DNA from: Pseudomonadota bacterium
Lineage (GTDB): Bacteria; Pseudomonadota; Alphaproteobacteria; Acetobacterales; Acetobacteraceae
Length of the DNA: 64,000 nucleotides
NCBI GenBank assembly: GCA_021780935.1
Contig: JAJXXT010000024.1
Location: forward strand, 62,001 to 126,000
Reading direction: 5' to 3'
The notes under the pieces were generated by a model that ran no database searches, had not been told where the DNA came from, and saw only the letters and a program-made list of their open reading frames with translations. A program made the translations under genes and the position numbers. Shown here in pieces: positions 1-8,960 of this stretch (positions within the stretch are counted from its first letter, which is position 1; the number at the start of each line of letters is the position of its first letter).

Positions 1-990
1 GCGGTCGGCATGCAGCTCATCAACAACGACAGCTACATCACCGAGCTCACCCCGCGCGCCACCCGCGGCCGCTACATGACGGCAGCCTACATCTTCATCC
101 TTTCGGCCATTCCCGTTGCCGCCTTCCTTGCCGCCGCGCTGGTGCCGAATGCGCCGCTCGGCATCGCCGGCTGGCGCTGGGTCGTGGCCATCGGTTCGGT
201 CGGCGGCATCCTGGTGCTGTTCGCGCAGAAGGGCCTGCCGGAATCCCCGCGCTGGCTCGAGGTCCACGGCCGCGACGAGGAAGCGGACCACGTGGTCAGC
301 GCGCTCGAGGCCCGCGTGCGCGCCGAACTCGGCCGCGACCTGCCGGAGCCCAGTGCCGATACGCCCGACGCGGAGGTGGCGCAGGGGCATTGGACGGAGA
401 TGTTCTCTGCCTTCTACCTGCCGCGCACCGTCATCATCTCGATCTTCCAGTTCGCTCAGACCATCGCCGTGTTCGGCTTCACGGCCTTCGCGCCGATGCT
501 GCTGGTCAAGCAGGGCTTCACCGTCGTGCAATCGCTCGACTACACCGCGATGATCGTGCTCATCGCTCCTGTCGCCGCCGCCGGCGCCAGCTACTTCTCC
601 GAGCGGATCGAGCGCAAATACCAGCTCGTCGGCAGCGCGCTGCTGATCGGCCTCGCCGGAGCGGTGTTCGCCAACGCCCACAGCGCCGTCATCGCGATCG
701 TCAGCGGCGGCCTGATCGCGCTCGGCAACAACTGGCTGATCGCCATCTTCCACCCCTACGCGGCGGAGCTCTTCCCCACCCGCATCCGTGCCCGCGCCGT
801 CGGCTTCACCTTCTCGTGGAGCCGCATCAGCTCGATCTTCATCGGCTATTGGGTGGCGGACCTGCTGGCCGGCTTCGGGGCGCCCGGCGTTTTCATCATG
901 AGCGGCACGGCGATGGCCGTGATCATCATTGCCGTCGGCATCTTTGGCCCGCGCACCAACGGGCGCAGCCTCGAAACCCTCTCTCCCTGA
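1..990 (+). CDS. MFS transporter, C-terminal part (5' end outside window)
   Basis: This is the C-terminal part of a Major Facilitator Superfamily transporter of the inner membrane. The frame is already open at base 1 and stops at 990, so the true start lies upstream; the Met at position 10 is internal. Sugar-porter-type landmarks are visible: the PESPRWL loop after a hydrophobic segment, a long charged central loop (about bases 250-390), then six hydrophobic stretches, with a PTRIRARAVG loop near base 780. The substrate cannot be read. Only 21 bases separate it from the dehydrogenase-like gene that follows, so the two are probably co-transcribed and may handle a hydroxyacid or dicarboxylate. 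That link is inference. Confidence 0.85.
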   Translation, partial: AVGMQLINNDSYITELTPRATRGRYMTAAYIFILSAIPVAAFLAAALVPNAPLGIAGWRWVVAIGSVGGILVLFAQKGLPESPRWLEVHGRDEEADHVVSALEARVRAELGRDLPEPSADTPDAEVAQGHWTEMFSAFYLPRTVIISIFQFAQTIAVFGFTAFAPMLLVKQGFTVVQSLDYTAMIVLIAPVAAAGASYFSERIERKYQLVGSALLIGLAGAVFANAHSAVIAIVSGGLIALGNNWLIAIFHPYAAELFPTRIRARAVGFTFSWSRISSIFIGYWVADLLAGFGAPGVFIMSGTAMAVIIIAVGIFGPRTNGRSLETLSP

Positions 991-1011
991 CATACGAAGG
1001 AGCTTTGGCAC

Positions 1012-2070
1012 GTGAAGATCGGCATTCTGAATGGGGACGATATCGGCCATGAGATCGTCCCCGCCGCGGTCGAGGTGATGCGGGCTGCCGCGGCCAGGAC
1101 CGGGCTCGCCATCGAGTGGGAAAACCTGCCCATCGGCCGGCTCGCGTTCGACACGCTGGGCACCACGATGCCGGACGACACGCTGCCGCGGCTCGAGGCG
1201 ATGGATGGCTGGGTCCTGGGCCCGATCGGCCACATGGCGTACCCAAAGGTGGCGGAGGCGATCAATCCGCACCCGATCCTGCGCAAACATTTCGATCTGT
1301 TTGCGAATATCCGACCCGCGAAATCCTACGCGGCACTACCCTGCCTGCATCAGGGCGTCGACCTCGTGATCGTTCGGGAAAACAACGAGGGCTTCCAGCC
1401 GGACCGCAACGTCGTCGCCGGCTGCGGTGAGTTTCGGCCGACGCACGACGTCACCATCTCCGTGCGCGTCATCACCCGTGTGGGATCGTCCAAGGTGGCG
1501 CGTGCCGCCTTCGAGCTCGCCCGCACCCGGCGCAAACACCTAACCGCCGTACACAAGGACACGGTCTTCAAGCTCGGCTGCGGCATGTTCGCCGAGGAAT
1601 GCCGCAGGCTCGCCCATGAATACCCGGACGTGACCTACGACGAAGCCATCGTCGATACGTTCGCGATGCGCCTGGTGATGACGCCGCAGCGCTACGACGT
1701 GGTGGTCACCACCAACATGTTCGGCGATATTCTCACCGACGAGGCGGCGGGCCTGGTCGGCGGGCTCGGCATGGCCGCCGGGCTCTCCGCCGGGCCGCGT
1801 CACGCCATGGCGCAGGCCACGCACGGCTCGGCGCCGGACATTGCCGGGCGCAACATCGCCAACCCCTACGCCATGATCATGTCGGGCAAAATGCTGTTCG
1901 ACTGGCTCGGCCGCCACCACGATTCAGGGCCGGCACGCGAGGCCGGAGCCATGATCGCTCGCGCCGTCGAGCATGTCATCGAGCATCGCCTGTCGCTCAC
2001 CCCGGATCTCGGCGGCAGCGGCACGACCGCGGGCATGGCCGCGGCGATCATCGCCCAGCTCGGCGTTTGA
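1012..2070 (+). CDS. Isocitrate/isopropylmalate dehydrogenase family protein
   Basis: This is an NAD(P)-dependent beta-decarboxylating dehydrogenase of the isocitrate/isopropylmalate family, 352 aa, expected in the cytoplasm. The start is GTG with a GAAGGAG ribosome binding site 11 bases upstream. Seen in the protein: the N-terminal GDDIGHEI motif (family consensus GDGIGxE), the substrate-binding REN-x-EGFQPDRN segment, a conserved Lys in AVHKDTVF, and the metal-binding aspartates in NMFGDILTDEAAG. The substrate is probably a 2-hydroxyacid such as a malate or tartrate relative, but this subgroup is poorly characterised. It follows an MFS transporter. A paralogue lies at 36184-37257 on the other strand. 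Confidence 0.85.
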   Translation: MKIGILNGDDIGHEIVPAAVEVMRAAAARTGLAIEWENLPIGRLAFDTLGTTMPDDTLPRLEAMDGWVLGPIGHMAYPKVAEAINPHPILRKHFDLFANIRPAKSYAALPCLHQGVDLVIVRENNEGFQPDRNVVAGCGEFRPTHDVTISVRVITRVGSSKVARAAFELARTRRKHLTAVHKDTVFKLGCGMFAEECRRLAHEYPDVTYDEAIVDTFAMRLVMTPQRYDVVVTTNMFGDILTDEAAGLVGGLGMAAGLSAGPRHAMAQATHGSAPDIAGRNIANPYAMIMSGKMLFDWLGRHHDSGPAREAGAMIARAVEHVIEHRLSLTPDLGGSGTTAGMAAAIIAQLGV

Positions 2071-2126
2071 GCCCCCTTCCCGCGTCGGGCATGCGCGGGG
2101 TCCCTTCCCGTCGGGCGGGGGTGGTT

Positions 2127-2138
2127 GCACGATCGTGC
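2127..2138. promoter_or_regulatory. Perfect 12-bp palindrome upstream of alanine dehydrogenase
   Basis: GCACGATCGTGC reads the same on both strands and lies 112 bases before the ald start. It overlaps a weak promoter candidate: TTGCAC at 2125-2130, an 18-base spacer and GATAAG at 2149-2154. Alanine dehydrogenase genes are often controlled by Lrp/AsnC-type regulators that bind dyad sites, so an operator role is plausible. There is no direct evidence. Confidence 0.35.
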
Positions 2139-2250
2139 CGCGCGGCGCGATAAGACGCCGGCTTTCGCCTGTCCGCCCGCCCGACCTCACTCACCGGCCT
2201 TCCGTCGCCAGGGCGTTCCGACAGGTGCACCAACACGGAGGAGTAACCCC

Positions 2251-3369
2251 ATGCGCGTCGGCGTCCCCAAGGAAATCAAGGATCGTGAGGATCGCGTCGG
2301 CCTGATCCCGTCCTCCGTCTCGGAACTGGTGGTCCACGGCCACGAGGTGCTGGTGCAGGCGGGCGCGGGGCAGGGGTCGGGCATCGCGGACGCCGATTAC
2401 GCCCGCGCCGGCGCGCGCATCGTCGCGGACGCCGACGCGATCTGGGCCGAGGCCGAGATGGTGGTGAAGGTGAAGGAGCCGCTGGCGTCCGAGCGCCGGA
2501 AGCTGCGGCCGGGGCAGGTGCTGTTCACCTATCTGCACCTCGCGCCCGACCCCGAGCAGACCAGGGACCTGGTTGCCTCCGGCGCCACCTGCATCGCCTA
2601 CGAAACAGTGACGGACGAAGCGGGCGGCCTGCCGCTGCTGATGCCGATGTCCGAGGTCGCCGGCCGCATGGCCGTGCAGGTTGGCGCGCATTGCCTGGAG
2701 AACGCCATGGGCGGTCGCGGCGTGCTGCTTGGCGGCGTGCCCGGCGTGCCGCCGGCCGAGGTGGTCATCCTCGGCGGCGGCGTCTCCGGCAGCAACGCCG
2801 CGATGATGGCGATCGGCATGGGCGCCGCGGTCACCGTCGTCGATCGTTCGGCCGCCGTCCTGCGCAGTCTCGTCGCCCGCTTCGGCTCGCGCCTGCGGAC
2901 CGTGTTCTCGACCCGCGACGCGATCCAGGAGCTGGTGGCGCGCGCCGATCTCGTCATCGGCACGGTGCTCATCCCCGGCGCCGCCGCCCCGAAGCTCGTC
3001 ACCCGCGCCATGCTCGCGACGATGAAAAAGGGGGCGGCGATCGTCGATGTCGCCATCGACCAGGGCGGCTGCACGGAAACCTCGCACGCCACCACACACT
3101 CCGCGCCGACCTACATCGTGGACGGTATCGTGCATTATTGCGTCGCCAACATGCCGGGCGGCGTCGCGCGCACCGCCACGTTCGCGCTGAACAACATGAC
3201 GTTGCCTTTCGTGCTGGCGCTGGCGGACAAGGGCTGGCGCCAGGCGCTGCGGGACGACGCCCATCTTCGCCGCGGTCTCAACGTTCATGCCGGCCAGGTC
3301 ACCTACCGGGCGGTGGCGGATTCGCTCGGGCTTTCCTGGCAGGACCCGGTGCAGGCCCTCGCGGCCTGA
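2251..3369 (+). CDS. ald: Alanine dehydrogenase
   Basis: This enzyme catalyses the reversible, NAD-dependent oxidative deamination of L-alanine to pyruvate and ammonia in the cytoplasm. It is 372 aa, the usual family length. The ATG at 2251 is preceded by GGAGGAG and matches the conserved start MRVGVPKEIKDREDRVGL; the frame is open upstream, but an earlier start would add an unmatched tail. The catalytic Lys sits in VVKVKEP, the active-site His in YLHLAPD, and the Rossmann motif is VVILGGGVSG. The C-terminus has the ANMPGGVARTAT segment typical of Ald. It appears monocistronic, with its own upstream region and a hairpin after the stop. Confidence 0.95.
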   Translation: MRVGVPKEIKDREDRVGLIPSSVSELVVHGHEVLVQAGAGQGSGIADADYARAGARIVADADAIWAEAEMVVKVKEPLASERRKLRPGQVLFTYLHLAPDPEQTRDLVASGATCIAYETVTDEAGGLPLLMPMSEVAGRMAVQVGAHCLENAMGGRGVLLGGVPGVPPAEVVILGGGVSGSNAAMMAIGMGAAVTVVDRSAAVLRSLVARFGSRLRTVFSTRDAIQELVARADLVIGTVLIPGAAAPKLVTRAMLATMKKGAAIVDVAIDQGGCTETSHATTHSAPTYIVDGIVHYCVANMPGGVARTATFALNNMTLPFVLALADKGWRQALRDDAHLRRGLNVHAGQVTYRAVADSLGLSWQDPVQALAA

Positions 3370-3386
3370 CCTCGCGGCGTGATCCA

Positions 3387-3424
3387 GGGGCGGGGCCGTT
3401 CCTGGGCCGCCGCGTGCCCGCCCC
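3387..3424 (+). terminator. GC-rich stem-loop after ald
   Basis: GGGGCGGG at 3387-3394 pairs perfectly with CCCGCCCC at 3417-3424, 18 bases after the ald stop. There is no U-tract, so it is not a classical intrinsic terminator. It may protect the 3' end of the transcript or help termination. The rest of the gap to 3534 has no convincing promoter. Confidence 0.3.
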
Positions 3425-3534
3425 GCGATCCACGCATGGCTGCCGGCGCGACCATGAGTGTTTGTTAATCCGACAGCCCTGAAAAAGTCGCGCTGGCGGT
3501 CTATGTTGCGTTGCAGCAAATGGAGTGCCCCACC

Positions 3535-4161
3535 ATGTCCGACCGCCCGACGCGCCCGGCGACGCTGCGTTACGACACGACGGCGATTGTCTTTCACTGG
3601 CTGACGGCGATTCTGATCGGCACGGTCTACTGCCTCGGCCAGCTTCGCTTCATCGGCGGCCGCGGCAGCGTGCTCAACCACCTCATGGTGAGCTCCCATT
3701 ACGCGCTCGGGCTGGGCGTCGGTGCGATCATCCTGCTGCGCCTCGCCTGGCGCGCCACCCACAAGGCGCCGGAGCATGAGAAGGGGCTGATGGGGCTGGC
3801 CGCCTATGCCGGCCACGTCGTGCTCTACCTGCTGATGATCGCCATCGTCGTGTTCGGCATTCTGCTCAAATGGCAGGGCGGCCACGCCATTCCGGTGTTC
3901 GGCCTGTTCCAGGTGCCGCCGCTGATCAACCTGTCGATGATCTCGCGCCGTACGCTGTTCTCGATGCACGCTTTCGCCGCCAACGGCATCGTCATCGTGG
4001 TGGGGTTGCACGCCGCGGCCGCGTTGCTGCACCACTATGTGCTGCGCGACGACATCCTGCACCGCATGATCCCGTTCAACTGGCGCCTGCCGCGCTCGCG
4101 CCGCATCACCGGCTGGGTGGCACAGGCCCGCCGCGCCCTGCGCGACGCGCGCATCATCTGA
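3535..4161 (+). CDS. Cytochrome b561 family protein
   Basis: This is a di-heme b-type cytochrome of the bacterial CybB group, 208 aa, in the inner membrane. Such proteins move electrons between quinone and other donors. Four hydrophobic helices are visible, with candidate heme-ligand histidines in VFHWLT (helix 1), SSHYALG (helix 2), and MHAFAANG and GLHAAAALLHHY (later helices). The ATG at 3535 follows GGAG and is preferred to an in-frame TTG at 3511. It stands alone, with a 165-base upstream gap, and faces the reverse-strand cca gene. The C-terminal tail is rich in arginine and probably cytoplasmic. Confidence 0.85.
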   Translation: MSDRPTRPATLRYDTTAIVFHWLTAILIGTVYCLGQLRFIGGRGSVLNHLMVSSHYALGLGVGAIILLRLAWRATHKAPEHEKGLMGLAAYAGHVVLYLLMIAIVVFGILLKWQGGHAIPVFGLFQVPPLINLSMISRRTLFSMHAFAANGIVIVVGLHAAAALLHHYVLRDDILHRMIPFNWRLPRSRRITGWVAQARRALRDARII

Positions 4162-4201
4162 GCCGCACCGACGAGACCGCGAGCAGAAGCTCGCCTCGCG
4201 G

Positions 4202-5338
4202 CTACATCGCCATCCGGCGCCGCGCCTCCGCGAGGCAGGCGCTGCGATCGGCTTCCGCTCCCCCCGCCAGCCACCAGGTCTGAACCTCGCGCAGCAGCGC
4301 GCCCATCGCCGGCCCGGCGCCCAGGCCCAGCGCTTCCAGGTCGCGCCCGTGCAGCGGAAACGGCTCCACCGACTCCGCCGCCGCCGCCCTGATCACGGCG
4401 GCATCGGCGCCGCTGAGCATCAGGCGCCCGAGCACAACCTCCCGTCCCAGCGTCGCGATCGCCGCACGCAGCGTCGCGCGCGCGGGCTCGGGCGCCGGCC
4501 CCGCGACCAGTGCCGCCAGCCGCTCACGCTCCGTGCCCGAGAGCCGCAGCCGCGCCGCCACGGCGCGGGATGTGGCGACCGCACCCGCCCCACCGATCAG
4601 GCCCGCGAGCCGTACCAGCGCGCAGCCCTCACCCGGCGCCGCGCTCACCGCCTCGGGCAGCACCGCCTCCAGCACGCCGGTGGCCCGCATCAGCGCGAGG
4701 GCGGCGGCGGGTGACGGTGCCGCGAGCAGCCCGCGCAACTCCCGCCAGATCCGCTCCACCGCAAGCTGTCCCAGCCCCTTCACGCCATGGCGGATCGCCG
4801 CGAGCGTGGCCGCGTCCGGCGCCACCCGCCCGAACCGCGCATAAAAGCGGAAGAAGCGCAGCAGCCGCAGATAATCCTCGCTGATCCGCGCCGCCGGATC
4901 GCCCACGAAACGAATTCGCCCGGCCGTGAGATCGTGGCACCCGCCATGGTAGTCGAACACCGTGCCATCGCGGTCCATCGACATCGCGTTGATGGTGAAG
5001 TCGCGCCGTGCGGCGTCGGCCGCCCAGTCGGCACCGAACGCCACTGTCGCGTGGCGCCCATCCGTCGCCACATCGCGGCGCAGCGTCGTAACCTCAAAGC
5101 CGATCCCCATGGCGATCGCCGTCACCGTCCCGTGCGCCATTCCCGTGGGGGCGGATTTCAGGCCCGCCGCCACCAGCATCCGCACCACCGCCTCCGGCGG
5201 CTCGGGCGTCGCGAGATCGACCTCGCCGACCGGCAGCCCGAGCAGGTGGTCGCGCACCGCGCCCCCCACCACGCGCGCCTGCGGCAGCGCGGCCAGCACC
5301 GCGGCGAGCGGCTTCGCGTCCAGAAACTCGGGCCTCAT
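4202..5338 (-). CDS. cca: CCA tRNA nucleotidyltransferase (poly(A) polymerase family)
   Basis: This class II nucleotidyltransferase adds or repairs the 3'-CCA end of tRNAs. It is 378 aa. The head domain shows GGAVRD at residues 25-30 for nucleotide binding, followed by GEVDLAT, where the catalytic DxD reads E39-V-D41. Next come RRDFTINAMS and the DLTAGRIRFVGDPAARISEDYLR segment with the RFxRFYARF helix, all typical of the family. It is the last gene of a reverse-strand cluster, and its ATG overlaps the stop of the DUF6111-like gene by four bases. The Asp-to-Glu change at the first catalytic acid is conservative but worth noting. Confidence 0.92.
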   Translation of the reverse strand: MRPEFLDAKPLAAVLAALPQARVVGGAVRDHLLGLPVGEVDLATPEPPEAVVRMLVAAGLKSAPTGMAHGTVTAIAMGIGFEVTTLRRDVATDGRHATVAFGADWAADAARRDFTINAMSMDRDGTVFDYHGGCHDLTAGRIRFVGDPAARISEDYLRLLRFFRFYARFGRVAPDAATLAAIRHGVKGLGQLAVERIWRELRGLLAAPSPAAALALMRATGVLEAVLPEAVSAAPGEGCALVRLAGLIGGAGAVATSRAVAARLRLSGTERERLAALVAGPAPEPARATLRAAIATLGREVVLGRLMLSGADAAVIRAAAAESVEPFPLHGRDLEALGLGAGPAMGALLREVQTWWLAGGAEADRSACLAEARRRMAM

Positions 5339-5586
5339 CGCTGCGGGTTCCGTGGCATCCCATGCCCAGCGATGATGCGCCCCTGCTCCAGCCGCGCGGG
5401 GACATAGCGCTCACCGTTCGGGATCGACCGCGCCTCGCCGTAAATCACCGTCAACGTTCCCAATGCCGCCACCGCCAGCACCGCCGCGGCGACATACCGC
5501 CCGGTCGCCACCCGCCCGAGCAACAACCAGGCGAGAAACAGCGCCGTCGGCACCAGGAACAGTCCGAAATCGACCGCGCGCAGCAC
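5335..5586 (-). CDS. Small membrane protein, DUF6111-like
   Basis: This 83-aa protein is easily missed because it lies inside a long misleading frame. It begins with GTG (VLRAVDFGLFL), directly after the CoA pyrophosphatase stop, with a GAGG-containing ribosome binding site in the end of that gene. Two hydrophobic helices (residues about 6-24 and 31-50) are followed by a polar tail containing GERYVPARLEQGRIIAG. That tail resembles the conserved end of DUF6111 proteins, which in alphaproteobacteria are found between Nudix and cca genes. The stop overlaps the cca start (ATGA). The function is unknown. The family assignment is from memory of the pattern. Confidence 0.7.
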   Translation of the reverse strand: MLRAVDFGLFLVPTALFLAWLLLGRVATGRYVAAAVLAVAALGTLTVIYGEARSIPNGERYVPARLEQGRIIAGHGMPRNPQR

Positions 5587-5591
5587 CGCGC

Positions 5592-6206
5592 CTATCGCCT
5601 CAGCCGTTCGGCGAGCTGCACCAGGATCGCCGCCGTCGCCCCCCAGATGAGGTGGCGCGAATGCGGCCAGACCCAGAATTCGCGCCACTCGCCGAGGCGT
5701 TGCATCCGTTGCCGCCGTGGCGCCGCAGGGTCCGTCACCACCGAGAGCGGCAGCACGAACACCTCGTCCACCTCCGCCGGCTGCGGCTGCAACTCGGCCA
5801 GCACCCGCTCCGCCACCAGGCCCACGATCGGCACAATCCCGAATCCGGTTCCCGTCGCGTGCGACGCAAGCCGGCCAAGCACCTCGACATGGCGTGGCGC
5901 CAGCCCCACTTCCTCCTCCGCCTCGCGCAGCGCCGCCGCCTCCGCCGAGGCGTCGCCGGGGTCGATCCGTCCGCCGGGAAAACTCACCTGCCCCGCGTGG
6001 TGCGACAGCCGCTCGTTGCGCTTGGTCAACAGCACGCCTGGCTGCGCTCCGTCCACCATGGCAACCAGCACCGCCGCGGGGATCAGGGCGCCATTCTCGC
6101 CCCGCTCCACCCCGGCCGGTTCGATCCGGCTCCGCTCGACTCTGGCGGGCCCGGCCCATGGACCGGCCGCGTCGAGCCGCGCCCGCAGCACCGCCCCGTC
6201 GAGCAT
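5592..6206 (-). CDS. CoA pyrophosphatase (Nudix hydrolase)
   Basis: This 204-aa Nudix hydrolase belongs to the NUDT7/8-YeaB group, which cleaves CoA and its derivatives to 3',5'-ADP and phosphopantetheine. The Nudix box is clear at about residues 76-102: SFPGGRIDPGD, then ALREAEEEVGL. The preceding LTKRN and LSHHAGQ residues are the extra signature of CoA-specific members. The ATG at 6206 lies one base after the stop of the DUF1285 gene, which indicates translational coupling. Longer reading to 6278 is open but would overlap that gene by 70 bases. Its neighbours DUF1285, DUF6111 and cca form a recurrent alphaproteobacterial cluster. Confidence 0.9.
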   Translation of the reverse strand: MLDGAVLRARLDAAGPWAGPARVERSRIEPAGVERGENGALIPAAVLVAMVDGAQPGVLLTKRNERLSHHAGQVSFPGGRIDPGDASAEAAALREAEEEVGLAPRHVEVLGRLASHATGTGFGIVPIVGLVAERVLAELQPQPAEVDEVFVLPLSVVTDPAAPRRQRMQRLGEWREFWVWPHSRHLIWGATAAILVQLAERLRR

Positions 6207-6207
6207 C

Positions 6208-6828
6208 CTAGTTCTCGTCCGCTTGGTCCGCCGCCGGCATCTCGCCGAGGGGGAAGAAGCAACCCTCACTCCACACACCGAGCATGTTGCGGCCCAGCAC
6301 CTCGTGCGGCTCGGCCAGCGCCACCAGCTCGTAATAGACGGCCCGGCAGATCCGGGCCTCCAGCGGGAAGCGCCCGCCGCCGGCCTTCAGATGCAGATAG
6401 GGCGTCGGCTCGCAGGTCAGGATATCGTGCGCGACGCGGATCGGATGGTCGCGCCCGGCGCAGACCAGCTTGTCGACATTGGTGCGAAACGTGAGGCACT
6501 GGTTGCGCCCGACGCCGTGCCAGTCGAGCTCCACGGCGACGAACGGCGCGTCGTCCACCTCGATGCGCCCGCGCTCGGCCGGCGTCTGCAGCCAGAAGCT
6601 CCCATCGGCCTCGCGCCGCAGCACCGAGGCAAACAGGCAGACCAGTTCCTTCCGCCCGATCGGCGAGTTCCGATACAGCCAGGTGCCGTCGCGCGTGATG
6701 CGGAAGGGCAGGTCGCCGCACTCGACGGGAAGTCGCGGGGCCGCGCGGCCGGCATCGGTGACCGTGCCACAAGCTCCCGGCCGCAGCGCCGGCAGCGCCG
6801 GGCGGGCCGCGCGCCCGGACCCCGTCAT
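6208..6828 (-). CDS. DUF1285 family protein
   Basis: This 206-aa protein of DUF1285 is probably cytoplasmic and has no assigned reaction. Conserved segments seen are RITRDGTWLYRNSPIGRKEL near residue 45, LQTPAERGRIEVDDAPF, and the C-terminal NMLGVWSEGCFFPLGE. The ATG at 6828 is chosen because GGAGG lies seven bases upstream; a TTG at 6843 is also in frame. It leads the reverse-strand cluster with the CoA pyrophosphatase and cca, and is divergent from moxR across a 221-base gap. The N-terminal 35 residues are Ala/Pro/Arg-rich and look unstructured. Confidence 0.85.
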   Translation of the reverse strand: MTGSGRAARPALPALRPGACGTVTDAGRAAPRLPVECGDLPFRITRDGTWLYRNSPIGRKELVCLFASVLRREADGSFWLQTPAERGRIEVDDAPFVAVELDWHGVGRNQCLTFRTNVDKLVCAGRDHPIRVAHDILTCEPTPYLHLKAGGGRFPLEARICRAVYYELVALAEPHEVLGRNMLGVWSEGCFFPLGEMPAADQADEN

Positions 6829-7049
6829 CGCCCGCCCTCCCAATGTGCAGTCCCTGCCGCCATGCCGCGCCCGGGCGTCATTGATCCGCTATCCTTCCGT
6901 AAGCGACGACAAGCTTCCCTGTCGCCCTCGGATATAGGTAGCATGACAACCCTGGTCAAAGACCCGTGCGCACCGGCGGATCGTCTTCCGGTATAGCTGG
7001 CGGGATATACGGCACGCCCCATATCTCCCGGGTGCCCGGAGACGTTCGC

Positions 7050-8038
<989 letters not shown>

Positions 8039-8042
<4 letters not shown>

Positions 8043-8947
8043 ACTCCGCCCGCGCCTCTCCGGGCGCCTCGCGTTCCCAGGCGTTCCGGGGCGAAGCGCT
8101 CGGTGCTGGCCTGCCGCCGCTGCTGGTCGCCGCCCTGCACGTCGCCGCCACCGTCGCCCAGGGCGTGCATGGCAGGCGCCGGGTCGGGCATGGCGACAGT
8201 TTCTGGCAGTTCCGACCCTACGTCACCGGCGACCAGGTCGCCGCCATCGATTGGCGTCAGACGGCCAAGGGCGACCGTCCCTATGTTCGTGACACGGAGT
8301 GGGAGGCGGCGCAGACCGTTCTGCTCTGGCGCAGCAACGCTGCGTCGATGCGCTGGCGCTCCCGCCTCGCCACGGTGGAAAAGGGTGAGCGGGCGGAGTT
8401 GCTGCTGCTGGCGCTCGCCTCGCTGCTGCTGCGGGCCGGTGAGCGGGTCGCGCTGCTCGGCCATCGCCCGGTCACCGGCGGCCACGCGCTGGAACGCCTC
8501 GCGATGAGCCTGGACCGCGAGGCGGCGGACACGCTGCCCGGTTCCGCTTCCGTGCTGGAAATGCCGCCGCCGCGCCACGCCGCCTGTGTGCTGATCGGCG
8601 ATTTTCTCGATCCGCTGGAGGAAATCGGGGCCGCCGTCACGCATCTCGCCCAGCGCCATGTGCGCGGCCACATCCTGCAGGTGCTCGACCCGGCGGAGAT
8701 TCTGCTGCCGTACACCGGCCGCGTGCGCTTCCTCGGCCTCGGCCTGCCCGCGGACACGCTGGTGCCGCGCGTGGAGGGCGTGCGCGAGGCCTATGCCGCC
8801 CGTCTCGCCGCGCAGCAGGATGGGCTCGCCGCCATCGCCCATGCCGCCGGCTGGAGCTTTGCCGTCCACCGCACCGACCAGGCGCCGCAACTGGCGCTGC
8901 TCGCCCTGCATCAGGCGCTCGCGCCGGGGCGGGGCGGCGGCCCGTGA
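8039..8947 (+). CDS. DUF58 domain-containing protein
   Basis: This 302-aa protein has the DUF58 domain, a VWA-like fold usually encoded next to MoxR. The diagnostic segment is seen at about residues 44-85: HGRRRVGHGDSFWQFRPY, then DQVAAIDWRQTAKGDRPYVRDTEWE. There is no signal peptide or clear membrane helix except a hydrophobic LLLLALASLLLRAGE stretch. The start overlaps the moxR stop (ATGA), so the two are translated together. It probably acts as the client or partner of the MoxR ATPase. The exact cellular role is not known. Confidence 0.92.
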
Positions 8948-8960
8948 GAACCGCTCCAGC

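Noticed and set aside
2191..4062. 623-codon reverse-strand open frame opposite ald and cytochrome b561
   Set aside because: No recognisable domain; shadows genes with clear motifs.
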